From assembly GCA_020348385.1 (NCBI GenBank), contig CP070750.1, positions 3,191,554 to 3,255,553 on the forward strand: a stretch of 64,000 bases of DNA, in the 5' to 3' direction. Numbering within the stretch: position 1 is the first letter of the stretch; the number at the start of each line of letters is the position of its first letter. The notes under the pieces are model-generated. The model did no database searches and was not told the origin of the DNA. It saw nothing but the letters and a program-made list of their open reading frames with translations. Made by a program: the position numbers and the translations under genes. Positions 38,021-47,086 of the stretch are shown here, piece after piece. Origin of the DNA: Candidatus Aminicenantota bacterium (GTDB lineage Bacteria; Acidobacteriota; Aminicenantia; Aminicenantales; Aminicenantaceae).

Positions 38021-39490
38021 ATGAAAAAAACAAAAATATTGATCGTTGAGGATGAGGCCCTGATTGCCAAAGATATCGAAAAAATCCTGCTTATCCTGGG
38101 CTATTCTGTATCAACGATCATCACTTCAGGAAGAGGAATCACATCCAAAATTATAAAAGAAAATCCCGATCTGATCCTGATGGATATCATATTTCAGGAT
38201 AAAGTGAGAGGAATCGACATTGCCCGCAAAGTCCGTAAGCACAAAGATATCCCCATAATTTATCTCACCGCTCATTCTGAACATTCCATTATGCAAAAGG
38301 CAAAAATCACGGAGCCTTATGGTTATCTTCTAAAGCCTATAAGCGAAAAAGACCTTGAAATTGCGGTCGAGATGGCGCTCTTCAGGCATCACATCGAAAA
38401 GAAATACAAGAAGAAGATGAAGAGATCTTTGCTGGAGAGCGAGGATCGTTACCGTAAGCTAGTCGAGAATATAAGCGAAGGAATCGTGATGCAGAATAAA
38501 AGAAGCACCATAACCTATGCCAATCAAAGATTCCTCGATATGATCGGGTATAAAGAGGAAGAAGTCATAGGAAAACCCATCACCAAATTCCTTGCCGGGG
38601 GATTGCTGAAAAAGCAAGAAGTCAAGGATGCCTACAATCCAGAGGATGTCAAAAAGCTATCCGAAATCTCCTGGAAACGCAAAGACGGAGAGCACGTCTT
38701 CACCATTCTCTCTCCCAAGCCTGTCTACAACGACAAAGGGCAACACAAGGGCACAGTGGCTGTCTTGACGGATATCACCGACCGCCGGGCCGTCGAAAAG
38801 GAGCTTCACCATTCCAGGGAACTTCTGCGAAAGCTTTCCCAGCATCTCCAGGCCGTAAGAGAGAGGGAAAGCAAACGCATTGCCCGTGAGATCCACGATG
38901 AACTGGGGCAACAATTGACGGCTTTGAAAATGGACCTCTCCTGGATATCGAGCCATGTCAATCCTCAGGAGGAAAGAGCAGATAAATTCCTTCAGAAGAT
39001 CGATTCTATGTCCGGTCTTGTGGATAAGACAATCCATACCGTGCAAAAGATATCCTCAGAATTGAGGCCTGGACTGTTGGATGATTTGGGGCTTGTGCCT
39101 GCCATCGAATGGCTGGCCCAGGAGTTCGAGAAACAGACAAAAATTCCATACAGGATGCAACTTTTTTGTGAGCTGGTAGATATAGATCCAGACTGTTCCA
39201 CAGCTATTTTTCGCATATCCCAAGAGGCTCTGACCAACGTTGCCAGGCATGCCAATGCAACCATGGTCAATATAAGCTTGAAACAGGTGGATAGTGCGCT
39301 GGTTTTGAAAATTAAAGATAACGGAAAAGGGATCGAGGCCGATGAAGTGGTCGCTCCTAGTTCACTAGGTCTGATGGGGATGAGAGAGCGAGCTCGTGTA
39401 TTCGGAGGTGAGCTCAGCATAACCAGCAAGCCAAATAAAGGAACCACCCTAAAGGTGACGTTTCCGGTGGAAAGGATATTCAAACAATGA
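38021..39490 (+). CDS. Hybrid sensor kinase: receiver, PAS, HisKA_3, HATPase
   Basis: The 489-residue cytoplasmic protein has a receiver domain first (about 1-125; aspartate in L-I-L-M-D-I), a PAS domain (about 140-260), a HisKA_3 domain with the phospho-histidine in A-R-E-I-H-D-E-L-G-Q and a HATPase domain with D-N-G-K-G-I and G-L-M-G-M-R-E-R-A. It has no membrane helix. An N-terminal receiver means the kinase itself is likely controlled by another phosphodonor. It overlaps its response regulator by ATGA. The pair sits immediately upstream of the exopolysaccharide export gene. Confidence 0.9.
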   Translation: MKKTKILIVEDEALIAKDIEKILLILGYSVSTIITSGRGITSKIIKENPDLILMDIIFQDKVRGIDIARKVRKHKDIPIIYLTAHSEHSIMQKAKITEPYGYLLKPISEKDLEIAVEMALFRHHIEKKYKKKMKRSLLESEDRYRKLVENISEGIVMQNKRSTITYANQRFLDMIGYKEEEVIGKPITKFLAGGLLKKQEVKDAYNPEDVKKLSEISWKRKDGEHVFTILSPKPVYNDKGQHKGTVAVLTDITDRRAVEKELHHSRELLRKLSQHLQAVRERESKRIAREIHDELGQQLTALKMDLSWISSHVNPQEERADKFLQKIDSMSGLVDKTIHTVQKISSELRPGLLDDLGLVPAIEWLAQEFEKQTKIPYRMQLFCELVDIDPDCSTAIFRISQEALTNVARHANATMVNISLKQVDSALVLKIKDNGKGIEADEVVAPSSLGLMGMRERARVFGGELSITSKPNKGTTLKVTFPVERIFKQ

Positions 39491-40119
39491 TCAAGGTATT
39501 GATTGCCGATGACCACACCTTGGTGAGAAAAGGCCTTAAACAGATTCTTCTGGATACCGAAGACATAGAAAGTGTGGATGAAGCCGGGAACGGAAAAGAG
39601 ACCATTAGCAAGGTAACTCACGAAAAGTACGATCTGGTTTTATTGGACATCACGTTGCCGGGCAGAAGCGGTATCGATGTGTTGAAGCAGATTAAATGTA
39701 TCGATCCGGAGCTTCCTGTTTTGATCCTCAGCATGCATCCTGAGGAACAGTATGCCGTCCGTTCTTTGAGGGCTGGGGCGGCAGGCTACCTAACCAAAGA
39801 GAGCGCCCCGCAGGAATTGTTAAATGCCATACGAAGGGTAGCTAATGGCGGGAAGTACATCTCCTCTTCCCTGGCCGAAAAACTGGCAGGTGAGATAGGC
39901 TCCGATATGGGAAAGCCCCTCCACGAAATCCTCTCCGATCGGGAATATCAGGTGATGTGCCTGATCGCTTCGGGAAAAACGGCGAAGGAAATCGCCGAGG
40001 ATTTGAATCTAAGCGTCAAAACCATAAGCACCCACAGGGCTCGTATTCTTAGGAAGATGCAGATGGACAACAATGCCCAGATTACCCATTATGCTATCAA
40101 ACGCGGTTTGGTCGTATGA
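39487..40119 (+). CDS. NarL/FixJ-type response regulator
   Basis: The 210-residue protein has a receiver domain (aspartate in L-V-L-L-D-I-T-L-P-G-R-S-G, K in L-T-K-E-S) and a LuxR-type helix-turn-helix at the C-terminus (L-S-D-R-E-Y-Q-V-M...A-K-E-I-A-E-D-L-N-L-S-V-K-T-I). It is translationally coupled to the preceding kinase. It may control the polysaccharide genes that follow at 40211; no operator is identifiable. Confidence 0.93.
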   Translation: MIKVLIADDHTLVRKGLKQILLDTEDIESVDEAGNGKETISKVTHEKYDLVLLDITLPGRSGIDVLKQIKCIDPELPVLILSMHPEEQYAVRSLRAGAAGYLTKESAPQELLNAIRRVANGGKYISSSLAEKLAGEIGSDMGKPLHEILSDREYQVMCLIASGKTAKEIAEDLNLSVKTISTHRARILRKMQMDNNAQITHYAIKRGLVV

Positions 40120-40210
40120 ATCGTCCGTGCTGATGTTGATTTTCTTTTTCCCCTGTAATATTATTGTAACAAGAAAGTGAATAAATTCGGGGCAAGATAA
40201 GGAGTGTGAA

Positions 40211-41065
40211 TTGATAAAATCAAAATACTTAATCACAGGATTACTTGGTTTTCTTCTTATTTCTTTTCCTGCTGCTATAAATTCTCAGGATGAATTCGTT
40301 TACGAATACAAGATCGGACCCAGCGACCTTCTGCAGTTGACGGTCATCGGGTTCGATGATTTAAACAGGCAGTACAGAGTTTCCGAAGACGGGAGTATCA
40401 ATCTCCCTTATCTAGGCGAAACGGAAGTGGGAGGCCTCACCAGAGGAGAGCTTGAGGACAAAGTATCCCGGATCCTTCAGGAAAAAAACTTTATCAAAGA
40501 CCCCCAAGTTTCCGTTCATATCGTCGAGTACATGAGCAAGAGGATTTATCTACTTGGGGCGGTAGAAAATACAGGCCCCTACGAGCTTCTCGGCCGTATG
40601 ACCCTCCTCAAACTCCTTTCGCAGGCCGGCGGCTTAAGCCCAGATGCGGGAAACCAGATCATCGTCACAAGGCAGCTCCCTGACGGAGAAAAGACTACAC
40701 TGAGGATACCTGTGGATGAACTGCTGTTAGAAACCAACGCGAGCTTGGATATCCCCCTCCAGCCTGACGACATTATCAATGTTCCGGCGGACAAAATCGT
40801 CTTTATCTATGTTACAGGCCAAGTGAATAATCCAGGTGCCCTCGAGGTCAGGAGTTCGAACATTCCTACTTTGCTTCGAGCCATTGCCAAAGCCGGCGGA
40901 TTCGCTGAGAAGGCCGCTAAGGGTAGAGTACGGATTAAGAGAACCAATGAGACAGGTGAGGAGATCGAGATCAAAGTAGATGTCGGCGCCATCATGAAAG
41001 GAAAAGAAAAGGACGTTCAACTTCAAGCTGACGATGTCATCATCGTTCCAGAGAAATGGTTTTAG
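40211..41065 (+). CDS. Polysaccharide export protein, Wza-like, with SLBB domains
   Basis: The 284-residue protein has a signal peptide (YLITGLLGFLLISFPAAINS) without a lipobox cysteine, unlike classical Wza. The Poly_export domain (about 32-115) starts Y-K-I-G-P-S-D-L-L-Q-L-T-V and includes G-S-I-N-L-P-Y-L-G. Two SLBB domains follow (Y-L-L-G-A-V-E-N-T-G-P-Y and Y-V-T-G-Q-V-N-N-P-G). It forms the outer-membrane or periplasmic export channel for the polysaccharide made by the locus from 44 kb on. The start is TTG 40211 with AAGGAG nearby. Confidence 0.88.
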   Translation: MIKSKYLITGLLGFLLISFPAAINSQDEFVYEYKIGPSDLLQLTVIGFDDLNRQYRVSEDGSINLPYLGETEVGGLTRGELEDKVSRILQEKNFIKDPQVSVHIVEYMSKRIYLLGAVENTGPYELLGRMTLLKLLSQAGGLSPDAGNQIIVTRQLPDGEKTTLRIPVDELLLETNASLDIPLQPDDIINVPADKIVFIYVTGQVNNPGALEVRSSNIPTLLRAIAKAGGFAEKAAKGRVRIKRTNETGEEIEIKVDVGAIMKGKEKDVQLQADDVIIVPEKWF

Positions 41066-41268
41066 GGCTATAGGACAAAACCCTACAATAGATTCATCTT
41101 CTTTCCTATTTACATAAAGGTATGATATATATAGAATTCGTTGCTAGACAAGAGGAATCCCCCCTTTTAAATATTTCCTACCTAACGAAAATATCCCTGC
41201 CTTGATCTTTTTCCCATCTATCGGCGGTAGCCTGCAAAATGACCAATGTTCTTTCAAAAGTTGTCATT

Positions 41269-43998
41269 CTAAACAGGAAGTCTCCTTCTGTTTTTTTTGT
41301 TCATTCTTTCTTTCGCTGTGGTTGGGGGGTTGGTTCGAGGATAAATCATCCCGTCTATCACCGATGCATTTTGGATATCATCGTATGTGGTAATTATGGA
41401 TAGGAGAATAGGAGCCTTAAATTCTTCAGTAATTCTGAACACCAGTGTCAGCAGCACCCCGGAAGAGGGATTTGGATGCGAGCTGGTTTTATATCCTCCG
41501 GCACGGAGAATTTGGTGATCTGTCGAAGAGATATAAGACTGGTGAAAACCTCGTGCTAGTTCTCTCCCTTTGACAAACGGAGATTTCGAGATTTTGAAAA
41601 CTTCATTTGGTTCAAGTATGGTGATTTCGGGAATCGAAGCCGGAGAGTTTATCACGTTGCCATCGAGTTGATTATAATCTTGTGTCAAGACGGCGCTTTC
41701 CAAAGTTAGATATTTCAAAAAGTTTGAAGGAAAAATGAGGTCGAATCCAAATGCATCCAAGTTCATTGCATTGTCGATAATGATGGGGATAAATACATAT
41801 CCCTCATTGTTGACTCGGACATCCTCGATGATAAGAAGGGTTGTGGGAAGTTTTTCTCCCACAGACATTAATCTAGTTGCCATTGCCCTTGTTTTTCCTG
41901 AACAATCCCCTGGTAATTCTGATTTATCTAGGTACTTGTTGAATATTGCCTGGGCATCTGCTGGCGTTATCGTGCTATTGCTATCGACATCAGCGTTTTC
42001 TAATTGGCAGTGTGGAGGGTCAGGGATCCTGTCTAGAAATATCTCAAAAGCAGTTTGGGCATCGTAACCAGTGATGTTGAGATCTCCATTGGTATCACCA
42101 CATCTTGTGCAGAAATTGGCAGATAATGATTTATCCCTATCCATATTGACTGTTATTCGTTTATTATAGGCATCAGCAGGAAGAACGTTGCCCTTCCAAA
42201 CAGAGAATCTGTAGTTGGTTTTGGGAATCGTTCTTAAGGAGACTAAGCTTCCCTGGGGATAGGAATAAGTGCCTGGCGCAGGATCTGTTGTGCCCCCACT
42301 TCCTGGTGCAGGGTTCCCGGTGGTTGCAGAGAGTAAAAGATTTTGTATCACCTTATCAGAAACAACGTTTATGGTTACAGATTTCGAGGCTTGGCTATCG
42401 GCAGAATCTGTTACGGTGAGGGTAGCTGTATAGGTGCCGGTAGATGAGTAAGTATGGGATGGATTCTGGGATGCGGATGAGCTTCCGTCACCAAAATTCC
42501 AGTTATAGGAGTATGGAGAGGTGCCTCCATTTGCGCTTCCAGTGAAATTCACGGTGAGAGGAGCTTGCCCTTGGGTCGGGGAGCCCGATGCTGTGGCTGA
42601 TAACGCTGAAGGCCCACCGGGAAGCTCGATAGCACCTATGTCTGGTTTGTTTCCTCTTGGAGTTCTAAAAAAGTCCTCTATCACTTCACTGAGAACTTTT
42701 GCCCGGTCCTTAGCGGGAGAATTCTCCAGGATCTTGAACCATTCGGGCTTGAGCGATCCAGGGCCCGTCGGCCCGGTCTTGGCGAGTTTCGGGTCTGCGA
42801 TTATGTCCCCGCTCCCTCGACAATCGCTCGGTGGAGTTTTCGACCAAATGTTGTTTCCGAATGTGACCCCCCGAGAATCATTCGTTGCTAAAGGGATCTC
42901 ATCTTCTTGAAGAATGATATTGTTCAGAAATCGAGCGTTTGTATAGTTACCGTCATTAATCCGAACAGTCCATTTATCTCTGTCCTGGGGATCATACGCA
43001 TTGACAAATGTGTTATTGGCACACAGCCCATTCTCGAAGGTTCCGGTCCCTATGGAGATGACTAGCCTGCCTCCCATTGCACAGTTGTTTATGAATGTAT
43101 TATTGGAAGACTGGGGATTTTGCGTTTCGTCACCGACAAGGATCGTGACTTGAGACTTGATATATCCTTCGAGCAAGTTTCCAGGGGTGTTGTAGCTGAG
43201 GTTTCTTTGGAACAAAACGTGCCGAGAGTCTCTGACGTAGAAGTTAAACATGTTATTGTAAGCAACGCAGTCCTCTATAGTCGCATAATAACTCAAAGCA
43301 GCTTTGATTCCCTGCCCCCAATTTTCCCAGGCTATGCAGTTACGGATTTTCGAATGATAGGAGCCCGATCCCATGATCGAAATCCCTGTCGACCAGTTCT
43401 CGCCGGTGCCGTATTCGAACCTCATCGAATTGTACCAGGCTCGGCAGTTTTTGATCAAACCATACGATCCTTTACATGTAATCCCGGCAGCCCAACTGTG
43501 ATGGCAGTAAATATTATCCGCTGTGCAATGATCGGCATCGATCATCAGGCCATACCAGCCGGCATAACGCACTTCGAGATTGCTGATCTTGTACCACTCG
43601 CCCTTTATTTTGAGAAGAGAGTCATATCTATCACTGGGAATAGCGTGATGATTCCCATCGATTACGGCGATCTCATTGTTGTAATTTGTTATGGTAATGG
43701 GATTGGCCTTGGTGCCGTTCGTTCTCCAAGAGGACCTTTCTTGGTATACCCCACCCCTAATGCGGACAGTATCTCCCGGCTTTACCGTTTCGGCAGCGTG
43801 GGTGAGCGTGCGGAATGGGCCGTTCGATCCACCCTGATATGTGGGAGAGAGGCCATTGTAGGAGTCATCCCCGTTTTTCGCTATAAAATAAGTGGTTGCC
43901 GAGGCCGATGGGACCAATTCTACAGAGCAGAGGGAAACGAAGGAAAAAAAGATAAAAAGGTTGAAGCAAATCCGAATGATGCGACTTATCTTGCCCAC
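41269..43998 (-). CDS. Large secreted beta-helix protein with PKD, dockerin and cohesin-like domains
   Basis: The 909-residue protein has a signal peptide, then a right-handed parallel beta-helix (about 35-450; starts Y-F-I-A-K-N-G-D-D, with many N-N-T-F-I/V-N-N rungs). A PKD domain follows (Y-S-Y-N-W-N-F-G-D-G), then an InlB-type repeat (G-G-T-T-D-P-A-P-G-T-Y-S-Y), a dockerin type I module with two calcium loops (G-D-T-N-G-D-L-N-I-T and A-D-V-D-S-N-S-T-I-T) and a cohesin-like domain from about 715. Beta-helix proteins of this kind often bind or cleave polysaccharides, which suits its position within the exopolysaccharide region. The start is GTG 43998 with AAAGGAAGGA upstream. Confidence 0.85.
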   Translation of the reverse strand: MGKISRIIRICFNLFIFFSFVSLCSVELVPSASATTYFIAKNGDDSYNGLSPTYQGGSNGPFRTLTHAAETVKPGDTVRIRGGVYQERSSWRTNGTKANPITITNYNNEIAVIDGNHHAIPSDRYDSLLKIKGEWYKISNLEVRYAGWYGLMIDADHCTADNIYCHHSWAAGITCKGSYGLIKNCRAWYNSMRFEYGTGENWSTGISIMGSGSYHSKIRNCIAWENWGQGIKAALSYYATIEDCVAYNNMFNFYVRDSRHVLFQRNLSYNTPGNLLEGYIKSQVTILVGDETQNPQSSNNTFINNCAMGGRLVISIGTGTFENGLCANNTFVNAYDPQDRDKWTVRINDGNYTNARFLNNIILQEDEIPLATNDSRGVTFGNNIWSKTPPSDCRGSGDIIADPKLAKTGPTGPGSLKPEWFKILENSPAKDRAKVLSEVIEDFFRTPRGNKPDIGAIELPGGPSALSATASGSPTQGQAPLTVNFTGSANGGTSPYSYNWNFGDGSSSASQNPSHTYSSTGTYTATLTVTDSADSQASKSVTINVVSDKVIQNLLLSATTGNPAPGSGGTTDPAPGTYSYPQGSLVSLRTIPKTNYRFSVWKGNVLPADAYNKRITVNMDRDKSLSANFCTRCGDTNGDLNITGYDAQTAFEIFLDRIPDPPHCQLENADVDSNSTITPADAQAIFNKYLDKSELPGDCSGKTRAMATRLMSVGEKLPTTLLIIEDVRVNNEGYVFIPIIIDNAMNLDAFGFDLIFPSNFLKYLTLESAVLTQDYNQLDGNVINSPASIPEITILEPNEVFKISKSPFVKGRELARGFHQSYISSTDHQILRAGGYKTSSHPNPSSGVLLTLVFRITEEFKAPILLSIITTYDDIQNASVIDGMIYPRTNPPTTAKERMNKKNRRRLPV

Positions 43999-44093
43999 GT
44001 CCTTCCTTTCTATGTTCTTCCTTTAATTAAAATAACATATTTTTTCAGAATAGCATATTTTTTAATGTTCTTTTCATTATCCTTATAGTCGGT

Positions 44094-44128
44094 GGGCATG
44101 GGTGATATGCCCTCACCTTTTGGGGTGA
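44094..44128 (+). promoter_or_regulatory. Tandem hairpins in the leader of the polysaccharide operon
   Basis: GGGCAT (44094-44099) pairs with ATGCCC (44107-44112), followed directly by TCACC (44113-44117) pairing with GGTGA (44124-44128). They lie 60-90 bases before the first ATG of the operon. No T-run follows. They may act in leader control or simply be structured spacer. Confidence 0.4.
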
Positions 44129-44186
44129 TAATGAGGGTGATTTTTGGGGCAGAGTTACTGAAGGAGGTTTTCCTGGAGGAGAAGCG

Positions 44187-45170
44187 ATGGAAACAGTATT
44201 AGTAACAGGCGGAGCAGGCTATGTGGGATCCCCCCTGATCAGCTATCTTCTGGATACCGGATATCGCGTCGTCGTTATCGACAAGCTGAGTTTTGGAGGG
44301 GAGTCATTGGTCCATGTCTGGGGACGGAAAAATTTCGCTTTCATCCGGGGAGATATCTGTTCTCCTGATTTTCTCTCACAGGTTTTCGACCGGTATCCCA
44401 TCGATCATGTCGTTCACTTGGCCGCTATCGTTGGTGATCCTGCCTGCGAAAAGCAGCCCGAACTTGCCAGGAAAGTTAACTACGAAGCTTCCCTCATGCT
44501 TTTGGATATAGCCATCGATCGAAAAATTGATCGCTTCATTTTTGCATCCACCTGCAGCAACTATGGGAAGATGAGTGATCCGGACCGATATGTGGATGAA
44601 TCTTCACCCCTGGCACCGGTTTCCCTTTACGCTGAACTCAAGGTTCACGTCGAGGACGTCATTTTAAACCGGCTCGCTCGAAACGGAAAATTTTGTCCGG
44701 TTTGCTTGCGGTTCTCTACTGTCTACGGGATATCCCCCCGTATGCGCTTCGACCTTACGGTCAACGAGTTCACCAAGGATCTTTCTCTGGGCCGGGAACT
44801 GCTTGTGTACGGCGAGCAGTTTTGGCGGCCGTACTGCCACGTTCAGGATTTTTCCCGGGCCATAAGGCTAGCGTTGACCAGCGCTGAGGATAAAGTCGCA
44901 TTTAACGTGTACAACGTCGGTAGCACTGCAGAAAATTATCGAAAATCCATGATCATCGAAGAGATCGAGAAACTTATCCCCAATGCCAAGGTCAGGTATG
45001 TGGCAAAAGAGGAAGATCCGCGTGACTATCGTGTTTCATTCGAAAAAATCGCCTCGGATTTGGGTTTTAATATTTCGAAACGAGTTCCGGATGGAATTCG
45101 GGAAATCAAAAAGCTCATAGATGATCGCGTCTTGAAGGATCCGGATGAATCCAGGTATCGGAACATCTGA
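44187..45170 (+). CDS. NAD-dependent nucleotide-sugar epimerase/dehydratase (extended SDR)
   Basis: The 327-residue protein begins V-L-V-T-G-G-A-G-Y-V-G, the NAD-binding motif of extended SDRs. It has H-L-A-A-I-V-G-D-P, the catalytic Y-A-E-L-K (Y-x-x-x-K), the preceding A-S-T-C-S-N-Y-G and the late R-P-Y-C-H-V-Q-D. It acts in the cytoplasm on a nucleotide sugar that cannot be specified. GGAGGAG precedes the ATG. It is the first gene of a plus-strand run continuing to the window end. Confidence 0.9.
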   Translation: METVLVTGGAGYVGSPLISYLLDTGYRVVVIDKLSFGGESLVHVWGRKNFAFIRGDICSPDFLSQVFDRYPIDHVVHLAAIVGDPACEKQPELARKVNYEASLMLLDIAIDRKIDRFIFASTCSNYGKMSDPDRYVDESSPLAPVSLYAELKVHVEDVILNRLARNGKFCPVCLRFSTVYGISPRMRFDLTVNEFTKDLSLGRELLVYGEQFWRPYCHVQDFSRAIRLALTSAEDKVAFNVYNVGSTAENYRKSMIIEEIEKLIPNAKVRYVAKEEDPRDYRVSFEKIASDLGFNISKRVPDGIREIKKLIDDRVLKDPDESRYRNI

Positions 45171-45223
45171 GTCGGTCAGGCGCGGACCAATCTGTGGGTA
45201 TCATTATTTTAGGGAGATCTAGC

Positions 45224-45934
45224 ATGATGGCTGTAATTCAAGCAGGAGGGAAAGGAGTACGACTGCGTCCCTACACGATGCTTTTGCCCAAGCCTTTGAT
45301 GCCGGTCGGTGACCTTCCGGTCATCGAAGTGATCGTCAAATGGCTCAGGCGATGGGGAGTGACGAAAACCTACATGACTGTGGGTTATCTCGGCCACTTG
45401 ATTCGGGCGTTGTGTGGAGACGGAAACCAGTGGGGTATTCAGATCGATTACAACCAGGAACCGGAGCCCCTGGGTACCATAGGCGCTTTGAAGCTGCTCA
45501 AAGAAAATTTAACGGAGACATTTTTCAACATCAACAGCGACTTGATTACGGATTTGAATCTGCGGGCGCTCAGAGCCTTCCATGTCAAACACGGGGGACT
45601 GGTCACGGTAGCTGTAACCGAACGCATCGTGAAAACCGAGCTGGGGGTTTTCGAGGTCGAGAACGACAAGATGGTCGATTTCCACGAAAAACCGACCATG
45701 AAATATTTGGCCAGCTGCGGCGTCTACTGTATGGAACCGGAGATCCTGGACCTCATCCCCAATGGCTCTCCCTTCGGCTTTGACGATCTCATGAATACCA
45801 TGCTCCATAAAAAAATGCCGGTGTGGCTCTACCGCCACGACGGACTTTGGCTCGATATCGGTCGCGAAGAGGATTATAAAAGTGTGCAGCAATCTTTTAT
45901 GAAAGAGTACAAATTGCGTGTTCTCGGCTGTTAG
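45224..45934 (+). CDS. Sugar-phosphate nucleotidyltransferase
   Basis: The protein has 236 residues and starts M-M-A-V-I-Q-A-G-G-K-G-V-R-L-R-P-Y-T, the nucleotide-binding loop of the GlmU/RfbA family. K-P-L-M-P-V-G-D-L-P follows, with N-S-D-L-I-T-D as the metal-binding segment. It has no acyltransferase extension. It activates a sugar 1-phosphate with NTP. AGGGAG supports ATG 45224; a frame extension from 45194 lacks support. The neighbouring epimerase and aminotransferase probably act on its product. Confidence 0.9.
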   Translation: MMAVIQAGGKGVRLRPYTMLLPKPLMPVGDLPVIEVIVKWLRRWGVTKTYMTVGYLGHLIRALCGDGNQWGIQIDYNQEPEPLGTIGALKLLKENLTETFFNINSDLITDLNLRALRAFHVKHGGLVTVAVTERIVKTELGVFEVENDKMVDFHEKPTMKYLASCGVYCMEPEILDLIPNGSPFGFDDLMNTMLHKKMPVWLYRHDGLWLDIGREEDYKSVQQSFMKEYKLRVLGC

Positions 45935-47086
45935 GTGACTCGGGTGAATAAAGGAAATAACGACATAAGCCTGAGCATTCCGATTGTAGGGGAAGAGGAA
46001 AAGGCAGCACTCCGTGAAGTCATCGATAGCGGCTGGCTGAGTATGGGCACCAAGGTCCAGGAGTTTGAATCTGCATTCGCTGCACTTCACTCTCAGAAAA
46101 ACGCTGTGGCACTCAGCTCATGCACCGCAGCCCTCCATGCCATTTTGCGAGCCTTCGATATTGGACCAGGAGACGAGGTTCTTGTGCCGGCCGTGACTTT
46201 TGTCGCGACGGCGAACGCCGTCCTCTACGTCGGCGCGACACCGGTATTTATCGACATCGAGGATTGCCAGCAGCCTCTTCTCTCCCTGGACGATGCGGCA
46301 GCAAAATGTTCGCCCAAGACCAAAGCTGTAATTGTCATGCATTACGGGGGCTATGCCGTCGATGTGTTGCAGTGGAGGAATTTTTGTGACAGGCAGGGGA
46401 TACGGTTGATCGAGGATGCCGCCCATGCCCCTGGCGTTTCAGGTATCGGACGGCTTAGCGATGCCAGTGCCTTCAGCTTTTTCGCCAACAAAAACATGTC
46501 CACAGCGGAGGGCGGCATGGTCCTGTCTCCCGATGAGAAAACTCTTTCGGCCATCCGGCGCTTGCGAGGCCATGGGATGACATCCGACACGATTGTCCGT
46601 CACCTCGGCCACGCTTATTCCTATGACGTGACCATGCTGGGATTCAATTACCGGTTGGATGAGCTACGGGCTGCTGTAGGGCTGGTCCAGCTCCAGCATC
46701 TCCCGATGTGGAACCGCAAACGGAACAAACTGGCACAAGCATACCGCCAAAAGCTAGCAGCCCGTGTGCCATCGATTATCGTCCCGTTCGACGAAGGACA
46801 CAAAACATCAGCGCATCTGATGCCGCTCTTGCTTCCTGAAAACTGCCGACGGAAGGGGGTCATGGACACCCTGCGGCGTTCAGGTATCCAGAGCAGCATC
46901 CACTACCCTCCTGTACATCTCTTCTCCCATTACCGCAAGCTCTTTCCGGATATCGCTCTGCCGAAAAGCGAGGAATTTTGTCGGCGGGAGCTCAGCCTCC
47001 CGCTTCATCCAGCACTGGAAGAGATAGATGTCGATCGTGTCACAAACTGTCTACAGAAGGCTTTGGAGGTAGAAAGTGGCCGTTAA
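45935..47086 (+). CDS. DegT/DnrJ/EryC1 aminotransferase 1
   Basis: The 383-residue PLP enzyme has A-L-S-S-C-T-A-A-L-H for phosphate binding, I-E-D-A-A-H-A-P-G for the PLP-ring aspartate and S-F-F-A-N-K-N-M-S-T-A-E-G-G with the Schiff-base lysine. It transfers an amino group to a keto-sugar nucleotide. It begins with a GTG directly after the stop of the nucleotidyltransferase and overlaps the following fusion gene by 11 bases, so these are tightly coupled. Confidence 0.92.
   Translation: MTRVNKGNNDISLSIPIVGEEEKAALREVIDSGWLSMGTKVQEFESAFAALHSQKNAVALSSCTAALHAILRAFDIGPGDEVLVPAVTFVATANAVLYVGATPVFIDIEDCQQPLLSLDDAAAKCSPKTKAVIVMHYGGYAVDVLQWRNFCDRQGIRLIEDAAHAPGVSGIGRLSDASAFSFFANKNMSTAEGGMVLSPDEKTLSAIRRLRGHGMTSDTIVRHLGHAYSYDVTMLGFNYRLDELRAAVGLVQLQHLPMWNRKRNKLAQAYRQKLAARVPSIIVPFDEGHKTSAHLMPLLLPENCRRKGVMDTLRRSGIQSSIHYPPVHLFSHYRKLFPDIALPKSEEFCRRELSLPLHPALEEIDVDRVTNCLQKALEVESGR

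Noticed and set aside
43120..44088. Plus-strand frame of 322 codons
   Set aside because: It is antisense to the beta-helix protein and has no domain or ribosome site.
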